Part shown: positions 22,168 to 33,270 of the stretch, one piece after another | How positions within the stretch are numbered: the stretch's first letter is position 1 | How the letters are laid out: the number at the start of each line of letters is the position of its first letter | Assembly: GCA_029641185.1 (NCBI GenBank) | Contig: JAPWGK010000016.1 | Span: 806,001 to 870,000 of the forward strand | Reading direction: 5' to 3' | DNA length: 64,000 nt | Source of the DNA: Pseudofabraea citricarpa | Lineage: Eukaryota > Ascomycota > Leotiomycetes > Helotiales > Dermateaceae | Position numbers and translations under genes: made by a program | The notes under the pieces: generated by a model | Database searches by the model: none | What the model saw: only the letters and a program-made list of their open reading frames with translations | Told to the model about the DNA's origin: nothing

Positions 22168-23095
22168 GAATAGTGGTGGATTTCTTACAGAAATATGGAA
22201 CCTTGGGACCTAGTCTTGCTCTGCCTACTTTAATCTCAATTTTTGAAGTGTCTAATTATAAACTTAGAATTGTTCGTGGCTATAATAAAAAACTGTTCGG
22301 ACTTTTGCTCAGATTTTTTGCTCGCTTAAAATTTCAATTATGTGAGCATTCCTTGAAAATAAAATCCACAAAGTCAGATATCCAAGCCTTGACAACAAAT
22401 ATTAGGTAGCTATGACGATTGTAATTATATAAATATTGCGTTCTATAATGTTACGAGGTATTCATTGGTCCAGTTTTGAATTTTTGGCGTCATCCCCAAC
22501 ACTGGGTAGGAGGTCAATAGAGGTTACGGTAATGCCATTTGTAGCTGTTTGTTTTTCTCAAGCCTTCATTCCCGGTCCACGGACTTTTCTATTGTTTCTT
22601 CAGCGGCATATCATCTTGAGTAGAGGCAGGATCAAATTCGCTGTCAGTATGATACTGTACGAGCATGCATAGCAAGTATATTCGACTGGCTGCTAGTATA
22701 GTATTATTTTAGCCAAGGCAAAAGTCATCATCCTTCAGAGAGCCAGCTAAATTTACTTCCCTTGCTTCATGTGCAACAAGATAGTTAGCAAATGGGCACT
22801 TTTAAGTGAGCCCTTTACAGAAGATTTAGAGCCTGGCCATAAGCGGTGATCTGTATCAACCATCCCGGTCCATCCGAGACGTGCACGAAAGGTTTGTATT
22901 TCTTCTGTGATGGTTTAGAAGAGATAACTACCAAGGTACAGGTCAAATGAGAGTGCATACCAAATAGAGATAGTAAGAGAAAAAGAAAAACATTGTCTTG
23001 AGTCTCTAGGTATCGACCATTGTCATACTCATCCACCAAGTAACCAAATGGCGGCATGTTTATAAGAGGCATGGAATTGATGCAACACATTAAGA
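22168..23095. other. Convergent intergenic region, AT-rich
   Basis: About 0.9 kb of 3' flanks, AT-rich. No gene seen. Confidence 0.55.
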
Positions 23096-23926
23096 CTAGT
23101 AAAACGGATTCAACCTCATCTTCCACCACACAGTTCCCTGGGACCTCTGGTGTTCTTTAATCATGACATTTTCCAAGATCCAGGTGTCTGGAGTCTTGAA
23201 ACGGGGATTTCTTGCCTTGCAGAACTCGAACAGAGCGGCGAGTCTAATAATGGTGGAGCGTTTCGTCAGTGATGTTGACCCTACTTTCCCCGGGAGATGA
23301 AATTTCATGGTGAGGTCCACTGGCACTTGCGGCACTATAATCTCTCGACTGACGACGATCTTTTCTTGGGTTCTGCTTTGCATCCACCACCCTGACAAAA
23401 AGGGATCCGAAGATATTCTGTTGGTCAGGCTTATCTCCTTGAGAGCTGTAAAGTGACGAGTCGGGCCTGATCTGAAGTCAGGTGTTATTCCTACCGACTT
23501 GTCATGCAGGCGCAGGCGGTGCAGGTTCTCCTGGAAACGCTTGGAAAAGAAGGCCTGGAATTCCCTCTTGCACATTTTGACGTCGTCGTTCAATTCCAAC
23601 GTATCCTTAACAAGATCGAAGTAGAAATATGCCGATTTGGGCGTGTGGCCGCCGATTGCCTCATATGTCTTGGAAGCTATCTCCCTGGACAGTTGGCAGG
23701 TGTGCAGAAGAAGCCTGACTGCTGCATTGTCCGCCTTCATGTTCTTGCTGCTTGGATTCCAGATTTCGTTGACCATGTAGGGGCGGTAAGAGTCATCCGG
23801 TCCAAAGACGAATGACATCCTAGCGCTGTTTCCCTCCTCGATTCTCTTCTCTAATTCGACATGCCGAGGCTGTTGTGGGAGAACTAACTCCCAGATCTGA
23901 ATCTGGATCTCCACAGGTAGTTTCAT
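23096..23926 (-). CDS. 2EXR-domain protein
   Basis: The first in-frame ATG (23924-23926) gives 276 aa. The domain opens FMKLPVEIQIQIWELVLPQQ, the 2EXR signature (xLPxEIxxxIWxxxLPxxPRxxEL), followed by family-typical LLHTCQLSREIASKTYEAIGG, where earlier-generation names describe an R-E-x core. The frame stays open upstream to 23974 without an ATG, so a short first exon is likely missing; one option joins the ATG near 24038-24040 through a GTAAGA donor to the CAAG acceptor just before the codons for APPQGTPRYG. 2EXR proteins are abundant in Leotiomycetes and Sordariomycetes; their function is unknown. C-terminus is GTVWWKMRLNPFY. Confidence 0.8.
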   Translation of the reverse strand: MKLPVEIQIQIWELVLPQQPRHVELEKRIEEGNSARMSFVFGPDDSYRPYMVNEIWNPSSKNMKADNAAVRLLLHTCQLSREIASKTYEAIGGHTPKSAYFYFDLVKDTLELNDDVKMCKREFQAFFSKRFQENLHRLRLHDKSVGITPDFRSGPTRHFTALKEISLTNRISSDPFLSGWWMQSRTQEKIVVSREIIVPQVPVDLTMKFHLPGKVGSTSLTKRSTIIRLAALFEFCKARNPRFKTPDTWILENVMIKEHQRSQGTVWWKMRLNPFY

Positions 23927-23974
23927 GAATCCGTATCGGGGGGTACCTTGTGGTGGGGCCTTGAGGAATTTCAA

Positions 23975-24522
23975 TAGTAGATCTGCAGTAGATTAACATA
24001 GTGAACCACCATAAACCAGCAAGAGATATTCTTACGCTGCGTGACATATGCAACCGAACCGAGGATACAGGTTCCTGCCACAGTTGGCGTGATAAGGATC
24101 ACTCTTCTTGGAGAATGTGCAGATTGTAAAACCGCTGGTGGCTGAGACTGTGTGGATTGTAGATAGGCGAAAGATTGTTATGAAGCAGATTGGAAATAAA
24201 AGCGAGAACCTACCAGGGAAAAAGTATTTTAGATATCCACGTTTAAACTTTGGCACTATGTTGTTAGTTGGGACTTAGGGTTGGAAGCACTAGGTGCTAC
24301 CATTATGGTCCTCGCTCGCTAATGGAATAGCGCAACCCATGGAAATGCCAGTCACTTCATAATCTGCTCCTGGGTCATGTTTTGAATAACCAAGTGCTTC
24401 TAGGTGAGTATGGTAACTTCTCAAAGCTCAATCAAGCCGCAAAGGCTCTCTTGCATGATATTTATCTCAGTAAAGCAATTTAAACCTGCTTCCTCAAAGG
24501 GAACATCTAAGACTACCTTAAA
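23975..24522. other. Intergenic region between ADH and 2EXR gene
   Basis: Leader of the 2EXR gene, possibly with an unassigned first exon near 24020-24260, and the 3' flank of the alcohol dehydrogenase gene. Confidence 0.45.
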
Positions 24523-25512
24523 TTAGCTACCCGGTCTTGTGAACAGCCTACCGCTCACTTCACTTCTTTCTAGTCGCTTCAATCCATCAGGTACGGCTGC
24601 GAAAGGGATTTCTTCGAGAAGGGGCGAGATAGCCCCTTTTGAGATCAGATCCAGCACCTCGATAAACTCGGCCATAGTAGCACCAAGCGAGCCACGAAGT
24701 TCGATTCTCCGCGTGACAATGGCCAAAGTCGACAGCTCCATCTTCGGGACACCCATACCAACCAAGACAACGCGACCATCCGCCTTCACTGCAGAGATAG
24801 CCGCTGCAGTTGTGGTGCCCACACCGGCGAAGTCCACAATCACATCGAACCTGACGTGTTTAAGTGCAGAGAGGTCCCGCACGCATTCTCGAGCGCCCTG
24901 TCGAAGAGCCTCCGCGAACTTCGCCTCGTCGATATCTATTCCATATACCACAGCCCCCTGCAAAGAAGCGATACGGACTCCATTCAGCCCCAAACCTCCA
25001 AGCCCGATGATCCCGACAGTCTTCGTCGCGTCGACTTCCGCTTTAGCTTTGATGGCATGGTACGCCGTCAAGATAGAATCACTGGCGACAGCGGCCTGGG
25101 CAAAGGTTACGTTCTCCGGGATGTGGGCAACAAATCGTGCGGGGATAGCCATATATTCTGCATAACCGCCATCGATGCCCATGCCGATGGCGTTATCAAA
25201 ATCGGGCTCTTCTGTCGAGTGGCCAGGAAGCGTTGCAGCAACACGATCTCCGACGCGGAAGGTCGAGACGCCGGTGCCAATCTCGGAGATGGTTCCTGCT
25301 ACCTCGTGGCCGAGGGTGACAGGGCGTTTCCTGATCCAGTCATCGACGTGGCCGTTCAAGATGTGGCAGTCTGTATGGCACAGTCCGGCGGCTTCGACGG
25401 TAATCAACACCTCGCCAGCCTTAAGCGACGGCACGGGGATGCTGTTCAGTTGCAGACCTTGAGCGGCGTCATGAAGCTGATATGCTTTCATGCTTGTTTG
25501 GCGGCGACTCAT
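24523..25512 (-). CDS. Zinc-type alcohol dehydrogenase (MDR family) without structural-zinc loop
   Basis: Single exon, 329 aa. N-terminal GroES-like domain with catalytic zinc site C45 (GLCHTDCH) and H69-E70 (GHEVAG); the third ligand position has Asp (VASDSILTAYHAI) in place of Cys. NAD(P) site GLGGLG at 170-175, followed by GIDIDE (an Asp favouring NAD). The usual structural-zinc lobe with four Cys after GDRV is absent: the chain goes GDRVAATLPGHSTEEPDFDN and straight on to the GGYAEY strand, so the enzyme is shorter than yeast-type ADH. Family reaction: reversible oxidation of alcohols with NAD(P)+. Substrate unknown. An alternative start at residue 8 (MKAYQL) is plausible. Confidence 0.92.
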   Translation of the reverse strand: MSRRQTSMKAYQLHDAAQGLQLNSIPVPSLKAGEVLITVEAAGLCHTDCHILNGHVDDWIRKRPVTLGHEVAGTISEIGTGVSTFRVGDRVAATLPGHSTEEPDFDNAIGMGIDGGYAEYMAIPARFVAHIPENVTFAQAAVASDSILTAYHAIKAKAEVDATKTVGIIGLGGLGLNGVRIASLQGAVVYGIDIDEAKFAEALRQGARECVRDLSALKHVRFDVIVDFAGVGTTTAAAISAVKADGRVVLVGMGVPKMELSTLAIVTRRIELRGSLGATMAEFIEVLDLISKGAISPLLEEIPFAAVPDGLKRLERSEVSGRLFTRPGS

Positions 25513-27032
25513 CTTAGAACTGGTAACCTGCAGTCAGATCTCTCGGCCGGAGAGAAGTGCTGTCTTGCTCTTTATATATCGACTCGTCTGCAAACCTAAA
25601 AGCCTCGCAGCACGGCAGTTCGCATGAGGGAAAACCCCGCAACCCCACAAAATGGACGCGAGCAGAAGCGAGCTGCCCCACAAGTTCAGATTCCAGCAGA
25701 CCCTCTTCCTCTTGAGGATTTGCTCGCTCTGCATAAAAGCCAGTCTGTGGCACTCAGGTTCCTGCGAAGAAGATTGCCGGAATCACTCACCTATAACGCT
25801 TCGAAAACGATGCCTCACTTCTCAAAACCTTATAGTTTGCTCCGCGGGAGTAGTTTGTCGATATTTAAATTATTCATTCTACGAGCGAGGATCAAAACGA
25901 GCTGGTCTTGACATACTTCTATTCACAAGTCATATTTTTGCATTTGATAGATGACCTTCTACGAAACCTGAATAAGTACAGGTGGCTAAGAAAACAAGCG
26001 AGCAAGGTAATGAGGTCAGAACGGCTACGGTACAGTATAATAAAAAGCGGTTCCAAGCCTCTTTAAGCTTTCTCCCCAGCAAGAAAGGACCAATGATATA
26101 AATGTACATGCAGATCTTCTTCATGTTCAAGGCATCTGTTGCCGGCATATGATATAAAGCTCGCCAAGACCAAACCCAAGGATGCAAACACTCACCCTCT
26201 AAAAGAAAACCCCCAAAATACATACCTATATATGAAACAAACCTCTAGGCCCCAAAGAGACATCGTGTACGGTAGAAGCATTATATCTCACACCTATCCC
26301 AAGCAAGCAAGCTTTCCCCTAGTAACTTTATAATTTATCCTCCTCTTGCAATCCCATCCATCTATCCACGCATGCATCCATCAAAGTTTTCCGTAAGTGA
26401 TATACTACAAAATGTAGGAGGAATGATCAACAGAAACCAACTCAAGTTCAAGTACAGGAGAGTAGCAGCCTCTGATGAGATGATACGGTGCATGGAGCAA
26501 GAACAAATCCACGAGATCGTATAGTAACCGAGGAGAAAGTCAATTATTCTACCCGTTCGTTCGTTTCGACCCACGGAGGAAGAAACAAGCTCGCTCCAAC
26601 TTCAAGGTCCGGTCCCCGGAGTTGAAAAGCTAACCTCCCACGAGTCTCTCCCGAGGACAGCTACTTACTCACTCACTTACCTCTCTCATAAGGTACAAAG
26701 TTCATCTAGGGACGTATGAACAAGCAAAGGAAGAAGGAAAGAACTCGAGAAGGGGAAAAAAAGGAGACAAAAGAAGAAAGAATAGTCGAGGTACACCCGT
26801 TTTTCTACCTATCCCTTCCACCCCTTCCTTCCTTACCTAGATACCCACCTCCCTACCTCCCTATCTGTATCACAAATTCACTCATTCATCGCATACAAGG
26901 AGAAAAAAGAAAAAGAAAAAGAAGGGATGGAGCTAGCATCAGCAGGAGCGAAAATCACCGACCCGACCCGATCAAATCTCAAAATGACAAGTGACAAGCC
27001 TGACGAGCAAAAAAAAAAAAAAAAAGACAATC

Positions 27033-27072
<40 letters not shown>

Positions 27073-27657
27073 GTATTTAGAAAAGAGACATCAAAATCGC
27101 AAATAGCAGCCACTTACTTACTTTCCCGGATCGATAAACCTAACACGCGTCCCTTCTTTCCCTCTTCTCCTTCTTCTTCTTCTGTTGTAATATATTTCTA
27201 CCAGGCGCGACACCGACGCGTTCGTTCGCTCGGTCGTAGCGTTCGCGCGTGGATATACAGTAGAAAGAAGATGTCTTACGTGGGATCTGACATATCATAT
27301 CTCGCTTTCTTATGTGGGATTTTGCGTCTATGGGTGTTTGGTGTGGGGGTACGCCCGACGGGAAACTTTTCAAGGATGGCTTGATTTCCCAAGACCCCAA
27401 GATAAATCTAATCGGGGATTGCACCATGCCAAGATCTCTTATCATCGGTACATGCGTGCATGCTTTCCTCTTGTGTATTGTACAGGTACGTGTACAGGTG
27501 AGGTGAGGTGAAGTATATTCATTCATTGAGAAAGAAGAGCAAAATAAGTCCGACTTTTTATCCAAGCCCCATTTTATGTCTAGAGAAATATGCTACGCTC
27601 GAATAACAATGCGACCAACCGAAAACCACCTTAACCCATCCTACATACCGCCGAAAC
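25513..27657. other. 2.1-kb intergenic region with low-complexity tracts
   Basis: ADH promoter at the left and the MFS gene 3' flank at the right. In between are poly-A (27009-27025), a GA microsatellite and pyrimidine-rich stretches. Small open frames (for example 26716-26994) are products of Lys/Glu-type low complexity and are not annotated. Confidence 0.6.
27009..27073. repeat. Poly-A and GA microsatellite
   Basis: Seventeen A followed, after a short gap, by a GA dinucleotide run of about 37 bp with one interruption. Confidence 0.95.
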
Positions 27658-29341
27658 CTACAAGAACCATCTAAACTCAGGCGCCTTGGGCCCATCGCGG
27701 AGCAGCTCGGTCGGCACCTCGCGAATGTCCAATTTGCGACCGAGTTTGCGATCGCGGCGCTTGTTGTCAAAGATCATGTAGAGGCCCAAGAGGCCCGCGA
27801 GCACGGCACCCGTCGCACCAAACGCGGCCGTTGTAGCGAGGGCGGGGATATACTTGGGAGCGGACCCGGGGGTGAAGATGTTTGAGGAGACCAGACCCAT
27901 CACGTTTGCGAGCGGGACGCCGACGGAGGTGAGCACGACGCGGCGGCCCTCGTGCGCGACGTTGTTGTTGTACCAGGTCGAGAGCAGGACGGAGGGTGCC
28001 GACGTGCCCCAGCACATCATGAAGGTTGCGAAGTAGGCGATGTTGATCTGTGCGTGCACGTCGATGGTCGCGTAGATGATGAAGCCGATGAAGGTGAAGA
28101 GGAAGCCTAGCACGATGAACGGACTGCGGTAGCGTGTGTAGTCGGATGAGAAGGCGAGGATCAGTAGCATGACTGCGCCCGTGATGTTGGGTGCGACGGT
28201 GTACAGGTTCGTCTTGATCTTGGAGTATCCGAGACGGCCGACGATCTGAGGCAGGAAGAGAGATACAGATTGCAAGGGGACACCGAGACAGACCTCAATG
28301 CCTAGGAAGGCGTAGGTAGAAGGTTCGTTGAAGATCTTGAGCGAGTCTTTCAGGTTGAACTTTTCGTTGACAACGGATGAGGAATCGACTTGGATTCGGT
28401 GGTACGCGAGAGCCTTCTCGTCTTCGTTCAGGAATTTGGCCGATGCTGCGTTGGCTGGGAGGTAGAACCAGACAAAGATGGCAAAGAGGAAGGTCAGTGA
28501 TCCCTCGATGAGGAAGAGGTAACGCCATGGGTATAGAGGCGTGTTATCGATGTGGAATACTCCTACTGCGAGAAGTCCAGAGAAGGCATTGGCGATGTTG
28601 CTGGCAGCATAGAAGATAGCCAAGCGACGAGCCAATTCTCCACGTCGGTAAAAAGTGGTCAGGTAGTAGATGACAAGTGGGAAGAAGGCAGATTCAGCCA
28701 TGCCTAGATTGCGTTAATAAAGAAATCGACCAACTGTCTTATACAGTGACATACCCAGGAACCAACGAAGTGCCATCATACCTCCCCAATTTTGTACGGC
28801 AGCTGGTCAAAGTCAGTATATCGATCAGCATCTCCAGCTCAATTACTTACTGGCAAGAATTGTCATGGATCCAAAACCCAACATCATGAGGGGAAGTACT
28901 CTAGCAGGACCATACTTCTTTCCCAGCATACCCTTCATAGCAAGTCAGTAACTGAATGTCAAACATGGATGGATGTTAACAAATGCTACTTACCAATGGC
29001 GGAGCACAGAGAACGTAGGGTACGTAAAATACACTGAGCAAGATATTGTACTGGTTACCCTTGAAACCAAGATCCGTATCCATGCCGCCCGTCTTCGCAT
29101 TGCCCAAATTGCCCTTATCCAGAGCATTGAAGAGGTACATGACCGCCAGGACGGGGAGGAGACGAAAATCGAACTTGCGACACAGGGCCCGCTCTGCCTT
29201 GTGATCGATCACATATGCCGTGTCACTGATGGCATTGAAGCGGGTTTCTGGATCCTCCTGGTTGATATTGTATGTAGTTTTGGCATCGACAGGTTCGTCC
29301 CTGGAGCTTGGAGCCGGCGAGGTCGATTTCTCAGTCGCCAT
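27658..29341 (-). CDS. MFS transporter of the anion:cation symporter group (Dal5/Tna1-like)
   Basis: Exons 28994-29341, 28851-28932, 28755-28802 and 27658-28703 total 1524 nt (507 aa), all GT..AG. The N-terminal sequence RKFDFRLLPVLAVMYLFNAL then DKGNLGNAKTGGMDTDLG is diagnostic for the fungal Dal5/Tna1/Vht1 branch of the major facilitator family. Twelve membrane helices are expected; the loop KKYGPARVLP is motif A, and WGGMMALRWFLG, AESAFFPLVIYYLTTFYRRGE (helix 4-5) follow. Members import organic anions such as nicotinate, allantoate, biotin or pantothenate with protons across the plasma membrane. The substrate cannot be told. Three short introns cluster in the region for helices 2-4. Confidence 0.94.
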
Positions 29342-30561
29342 AGTTGGTTGCGGTCGGGAAAGGAAGTTGCACGAAGATACCCCAACAAAGAGGTCTTTAA
29401 GTGGGAGAGAAGAGTGCAGCGAAGGCTGGAGAGACGGAGACACAGCGCACTCTCAAGGAGGGAAGCCGAGATGATTTATAGGAAAACAAAGCAGCGCCAT
29501 TGCGTCCCGTACCGTACGACGGATATGCCAGCTTATCGCAGAGATTTGATAGCTCTAAGCTCTCGACAGGCCACAGGCCACAGATCAACAATTGGAACGT
29601 TGCGGTCTCGCAGCAGCACGCAAACCGGAGAGTAACCAGAGCCAAACCCACGGGGAACTCAAATGAACAAGACTAACCTCTACTGTACCTCCCAGATCCG
29701 TCGCTCGGCAAGATGCTGGGGGTGAAGGGGGTGACGAGGCGCGCTGAGCCAATGGCGGCCTCCTGATAAAGGTAGCGAAGGACCAGAAATCTCGGCCGTT
29801 GCGAAAAATTTGTTAAGATCTGCATGGGAATGCCCCGCGTTCCAGATAAGCACTTATCTCGAGTTTCTACACCTGATAGAAACACCTGATAGTGCGAAAT
29901 CACCCTGGACTTCCCCCCCAGGTGCCATGTTCTTTTTTCCGAGGGCATGGTTCGTCTGGCCGGTCACGTTACCGCCACCCTCGCTGGCCCTACGGCGCCC
30001 CGAGGCCCTGCCGGAATATGAGCATGAGCTGATGTTGTCCACCCTCTGAAGACTCAACAATGCGTTACGAAGAATTCCCGGGAAATTTCGGAGGGGCGGT
30101 TCCGTAGCCAGAGGGAATCTGGATGTGGTGGTTGACTGCGTGTTGTTGTTCGGGAGTTTCTGACATTGACATTGCTTAGTAGGGTCACAGTGTGAGGGCA
30201 ATCAATACCTGCTACCTCTGAACTGCTACAAGACAGGACTCAGCAGCTCGCTTATAGTAGTTGCATTACAGCAGGTTTCCCAGAGCCATCATCTCAGAGC
30301 CGCAAAGTCATCCATCCATGCCCCTGCGACAGAGTATTAGATGTGGACACTGGACATGCAATAATAAGCCGCAAGCAAGGGTCCTTGTTTAGTAATTCCC
30401 TCTGCACACCGTCTTCAACGTGTAGATAACGAGACGAAAGGATGGAAAGCGTGTAAATTGATCTTGTATTTACCTGACAATCTCTCACCCTCAGAGTTCC
30501 CAACCACGCCCAAAACACCCAAAACTTCCAAGACGACAAGAGAGAGCGCCCCATAACCTCG
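29342..30561. other. 1.2-kb intergenic region
   Basis: MFS promoter and the 3' flank of the small Cys-rich protein gene. No gene seen. Confidence 0.55.
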
Positions 30562-31148
30562 TTAAGCAATCGAGAACAATACTCCCGCAAGAACTATGAG
30601 GGCGAACAACGACTTAGGACCAGATTTTGATATCGCTCTCGACTGACTTGCACTTGGCGCTGGAGACGTCGTCGGCGAACCACCCAGAGTCGTAGCTGTA
30701 GTGGTCGAAGAGCAGCCGGAGATCTGATTGCTAGGATCGCATCCGTCGGGACCAGTCCGATTGACACCAGTACAGACAACATCTCCATCCCAGGTCCCGT
30801 GGCCCTGCAAACACGCCATGAAGTTGGACGTCGCCGCGTCCTCGGCCTCAGTGCCCGGACCAGAAGGGTCATTCAGGATAGAACAATAGGCAAGGCAGGT
30901 CAGCGGCCAAGAATCGCTCAGTGGCCCGGAGGTTGGGGCTGGAGACGTGATGTTTGTGTATGGTCCAGAACAGCAATCTGTCAAGAGTGCCGCATCGGAA
31001 TAAGGGTTGATGCTAACAGAGATCAATACTAGCTCCGAGGTCCAACGATGAGAGGGATTTCTTCTACTTACCCGCAGATATATGTGTTGTTGATTTGATA
31101 TGGGAAATCTTGACTGATCGCCGTCGAAGAACTACAAAGGTCGGCCAT
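30562..31148 (-). CDS. Small Cys-rich protein with C-terminal hydrophobic tail (GPI- or tail-anchored)
   Basis: Exons 31072-31148 and 30562-31012 give 175 aa. The start is MADLCSSSTAISQDFPYQIN; paired CC (TDCCSGPY) and spaced Cys (CLAYCSILND, FMACLQGHG, VVCTGVN, GCDPSN) suggest disulfides. A Ser/Thr/Pro-rich stalk (STTTATTLGGSPTTSPAPSA) leads to a terminal hydrophobic segment SLFALIVLAGVLFSIA with little after it, typical of a GPI signal. The puzzle is the N-terminus, which is not a usual signal peptide; an upstream exon with a leader may exist, or export is unconventional. I know similar unnamed proteins in Leotiomycetes but no function. A wall or surface role is inference. Confidence 0.78.
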
Positions 31149-32068
31149 ATTGACGACTATCAAATGTAAAGAATAGATTTGAGCAGTTTTGAGAATTCGA
31201 AGAGTGTTTAGCACATTCAACTGTGCTAGGAGAAGGCATTTTTACAAGTCTATAGAAGTTGAAGAAAGGTACTTAGCTATGGGTAAGCTGACGCGGCGTC
31301 GCACCCAAATCAGATGTTGACAAGCACATTGTCAGACCTGAGAATGATTTATACGTGAAAATGCAACAAACGTGAGCTCCCAAGATAGAAGCCCAGAGAT
31401 CATTCTCCAGCCCGGCCCAAAATAGTGATTGAGACTTCCCAATCACATGACTGGGCCGCTCGACACGTGCGAGGCAAGATATAGCCAGGGTGAGAGGGAT
31501 AAGAGAGGCGGTAAGGCGTCTCGTAAGGAAAGCCTTGGAACGAAGCAATACTTTGGCAGAGCGCTCCGGCGCATGACTTGAAAAGGCATGCAGGCCCTCC
31601 ACTTGTATATTGAAGAAGGATTCTGCGAGATATGAATCGTGCAGAGAGAGCTGTTCACGTGTGGGAAGATGTCTTGTCGTGCCTTGAAAATAGCACTGGT
31701 TCCCTGGTTTTCCCTCATGCGACCCGCACACCCTAGGTATGGTCTGCTCGAGTAAGGAGGTGCAAGAGAGTTTGGGTTTTTTTTAGTGTTTTTCCTGACT
31801 TTGGGAGCGTGGGACGAGATGAACAGCAGAAAAAAGGTAGTCCTGAAGATGATGGCATAAGCCAGCGGAGCGAGTTGGGTGGTGGCAGCGTACAGTAGCG
31901 AAGGCTGCGGCTACTGTGTAGAGAGAGTAGAGTTACTACCGTACAATAATAAAGTACAGTAGGGCCGGGCTGTAGGGCTTGGTGTACTTGGGTGGTTAAT
32001 TAGTGGGCGATGAGGTCGTTCTAGGGGCGAACTCAACGCTGGTGACGCTGTGTTTGACTCTGTCGGGA

Positions 32069-32097
32069 GTAGGGTAGGGTAGGGTAGGGAGTAGGGA
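32069..32097. repeat. TAGGG tandem repeat, telomere-like
   Basis: Four to five AGGGT units in a row with a degenerate neighbour. It lacks the second T of the fungal telomere unit TTAGGG, so it is only telomere-like; probably an interstitial microsatellite. Confidence 0.8.
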
Positions 32098-32604
32098 TCA
32101 GATACAGTACTGTAAAGGGGGGCTGATCTGGATTCGGGCCTGGATTCTGGACCCTTAACCTCTTTAACCTAATGCGTGTGCTTTCTGCCATCCCTGAAAC
32201 TCGACACGGCAACAGACAGCAGCAACAGCACCACACAACACCCACAACACCCACCCACACCCTTATACTCAGACAACTCACACCACAAGACGGGACGGGG
32301 ACCGGCGGACAAGAGAATTGTTTGTTGTTGACAAAGAGGCGCCGACGATGGGTGAAGGGAGGGGTGGTGGTCGGTCTATGAAAAATGAAAAGTGAAAAAT
32401 GAAGGTTCTTTGTATCTCGATGGGAGGGGCAGCCATGACGCCATGAAAGCATGCTGCCGTACAAATACTCAGGTACCCGGGGCTGAGGTGTGATGTGATG
32501 TCACGGGACAATGATGTCACCGTCCAGCGTCTGCGGTGGCTGAGTGTGGGAGTGGGAGTGCGAGCAAATTCCCTTTTGTCAGCAGCGTAATAAGAATAAT
32601 AATA

Positions 32605-32653
32605 GACAGACTCACTCACAGACTGACTGACTGACCGACTGACAGACCGACTC
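32605..32653. repeat. GACT/GACC tetranucleotide repeat
   Basis: Imperfect run of GACT, GACC and GACA tetramers upstream of the phosphatase gene; makes Ser-Val open frames on the other strand. Confidence 0.85.
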
Positions 32654-33249
32654 CCCCATAAACACCACTCATCACTCACTACCACCACTACAACTGCCAC
32701 TGCCACCGCAACTGCCAGCAAACAAAACAAAAAAAGAAGCCTGGCTCTAGTAATAACTCAGCCGCCACTACGCTGCTGTACTATTTCTTCTAGAAACCCT
32801 TCTCTCCCTCCCCCCTTCCACGTCCCACTCCTCCTACCCTCTACTCCCACTCCGAAAACCACTTTAAATCCAGTCCTCACCCCCCTCAAAAAGCTTAATT
32901 GGGAAGTGATAATCTCAGCTCCACCTTTTCTGCTCCGCGACTCGACTCTCGTTCCTCCACCATCAGATCGCCATCACTTCTTGCCATATCCTGCTTCGAA
33001 ATCTCTCTCTCTCTCTTTCTCTTTCTCTCTCAGCCTGCGATCTGCAAACTGCCACCTGCGACCTGCGACCTGCAAAACTCATCCTCAGCCTCTCACAGAA
33101 ACTGCGCCTGCCGGATCGCATTTGCGCCAAATCGCATCGAAATTCCTTCCACCGCTTCCATTCGTCGCGTCATCGCCGCTGTTCGCCCGTCGAATCCTCT
33201 CACACCAACCCAAACTCGTACACCTGCCACCTCTACCACCACCACCAAC

Positions 33250-33270
33250 ATGGATGCTGTCAGGAGATAA
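33250..33270 (+). promoter_or_regulatory. uORF of six codons at the phosphatase start
   Basis: ATG GAT GCT GTC AGG AGA TAA (MDAVRR) sits in a good start context (A at -3, G at +4) and overlaps, out of frame, the first in-frame ATG at 33254. Scanning ribosomes would probably use it first, then reinitiate at 33341. Regulation of translation by it is inference. Confidence 0.6.

Larger units (their letters stand above)
31149..33249. other. 2.1-kb leader/promoter region of the phosphatase gene
   Basis: Long low-complexity region between divergent genes: interstitial TAGGG repeats, GACT repeats, CAACA repeats, CT-rich stretches and a 12-bp TACAGTACTGTA palindrome at 32103. It probably includes a long 5' leader of the phosphatase mRNA. 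Open frames here (up to about 150 codons) are Ser/Val/Pro-rich chance products. Confidence 0.6.

Noticed and set aside
24856..25599. Open frame of 247 codons antisense to the alcohol dehydrogenase
   Set aside because: Shadow of a well-conserved enzyme; no similarity of its own.
32069..32097. Telomere
   Set aside because: Unit is TAGGG, not TTAGGG, only about five copies, and it lies between housekeeping-type genes.
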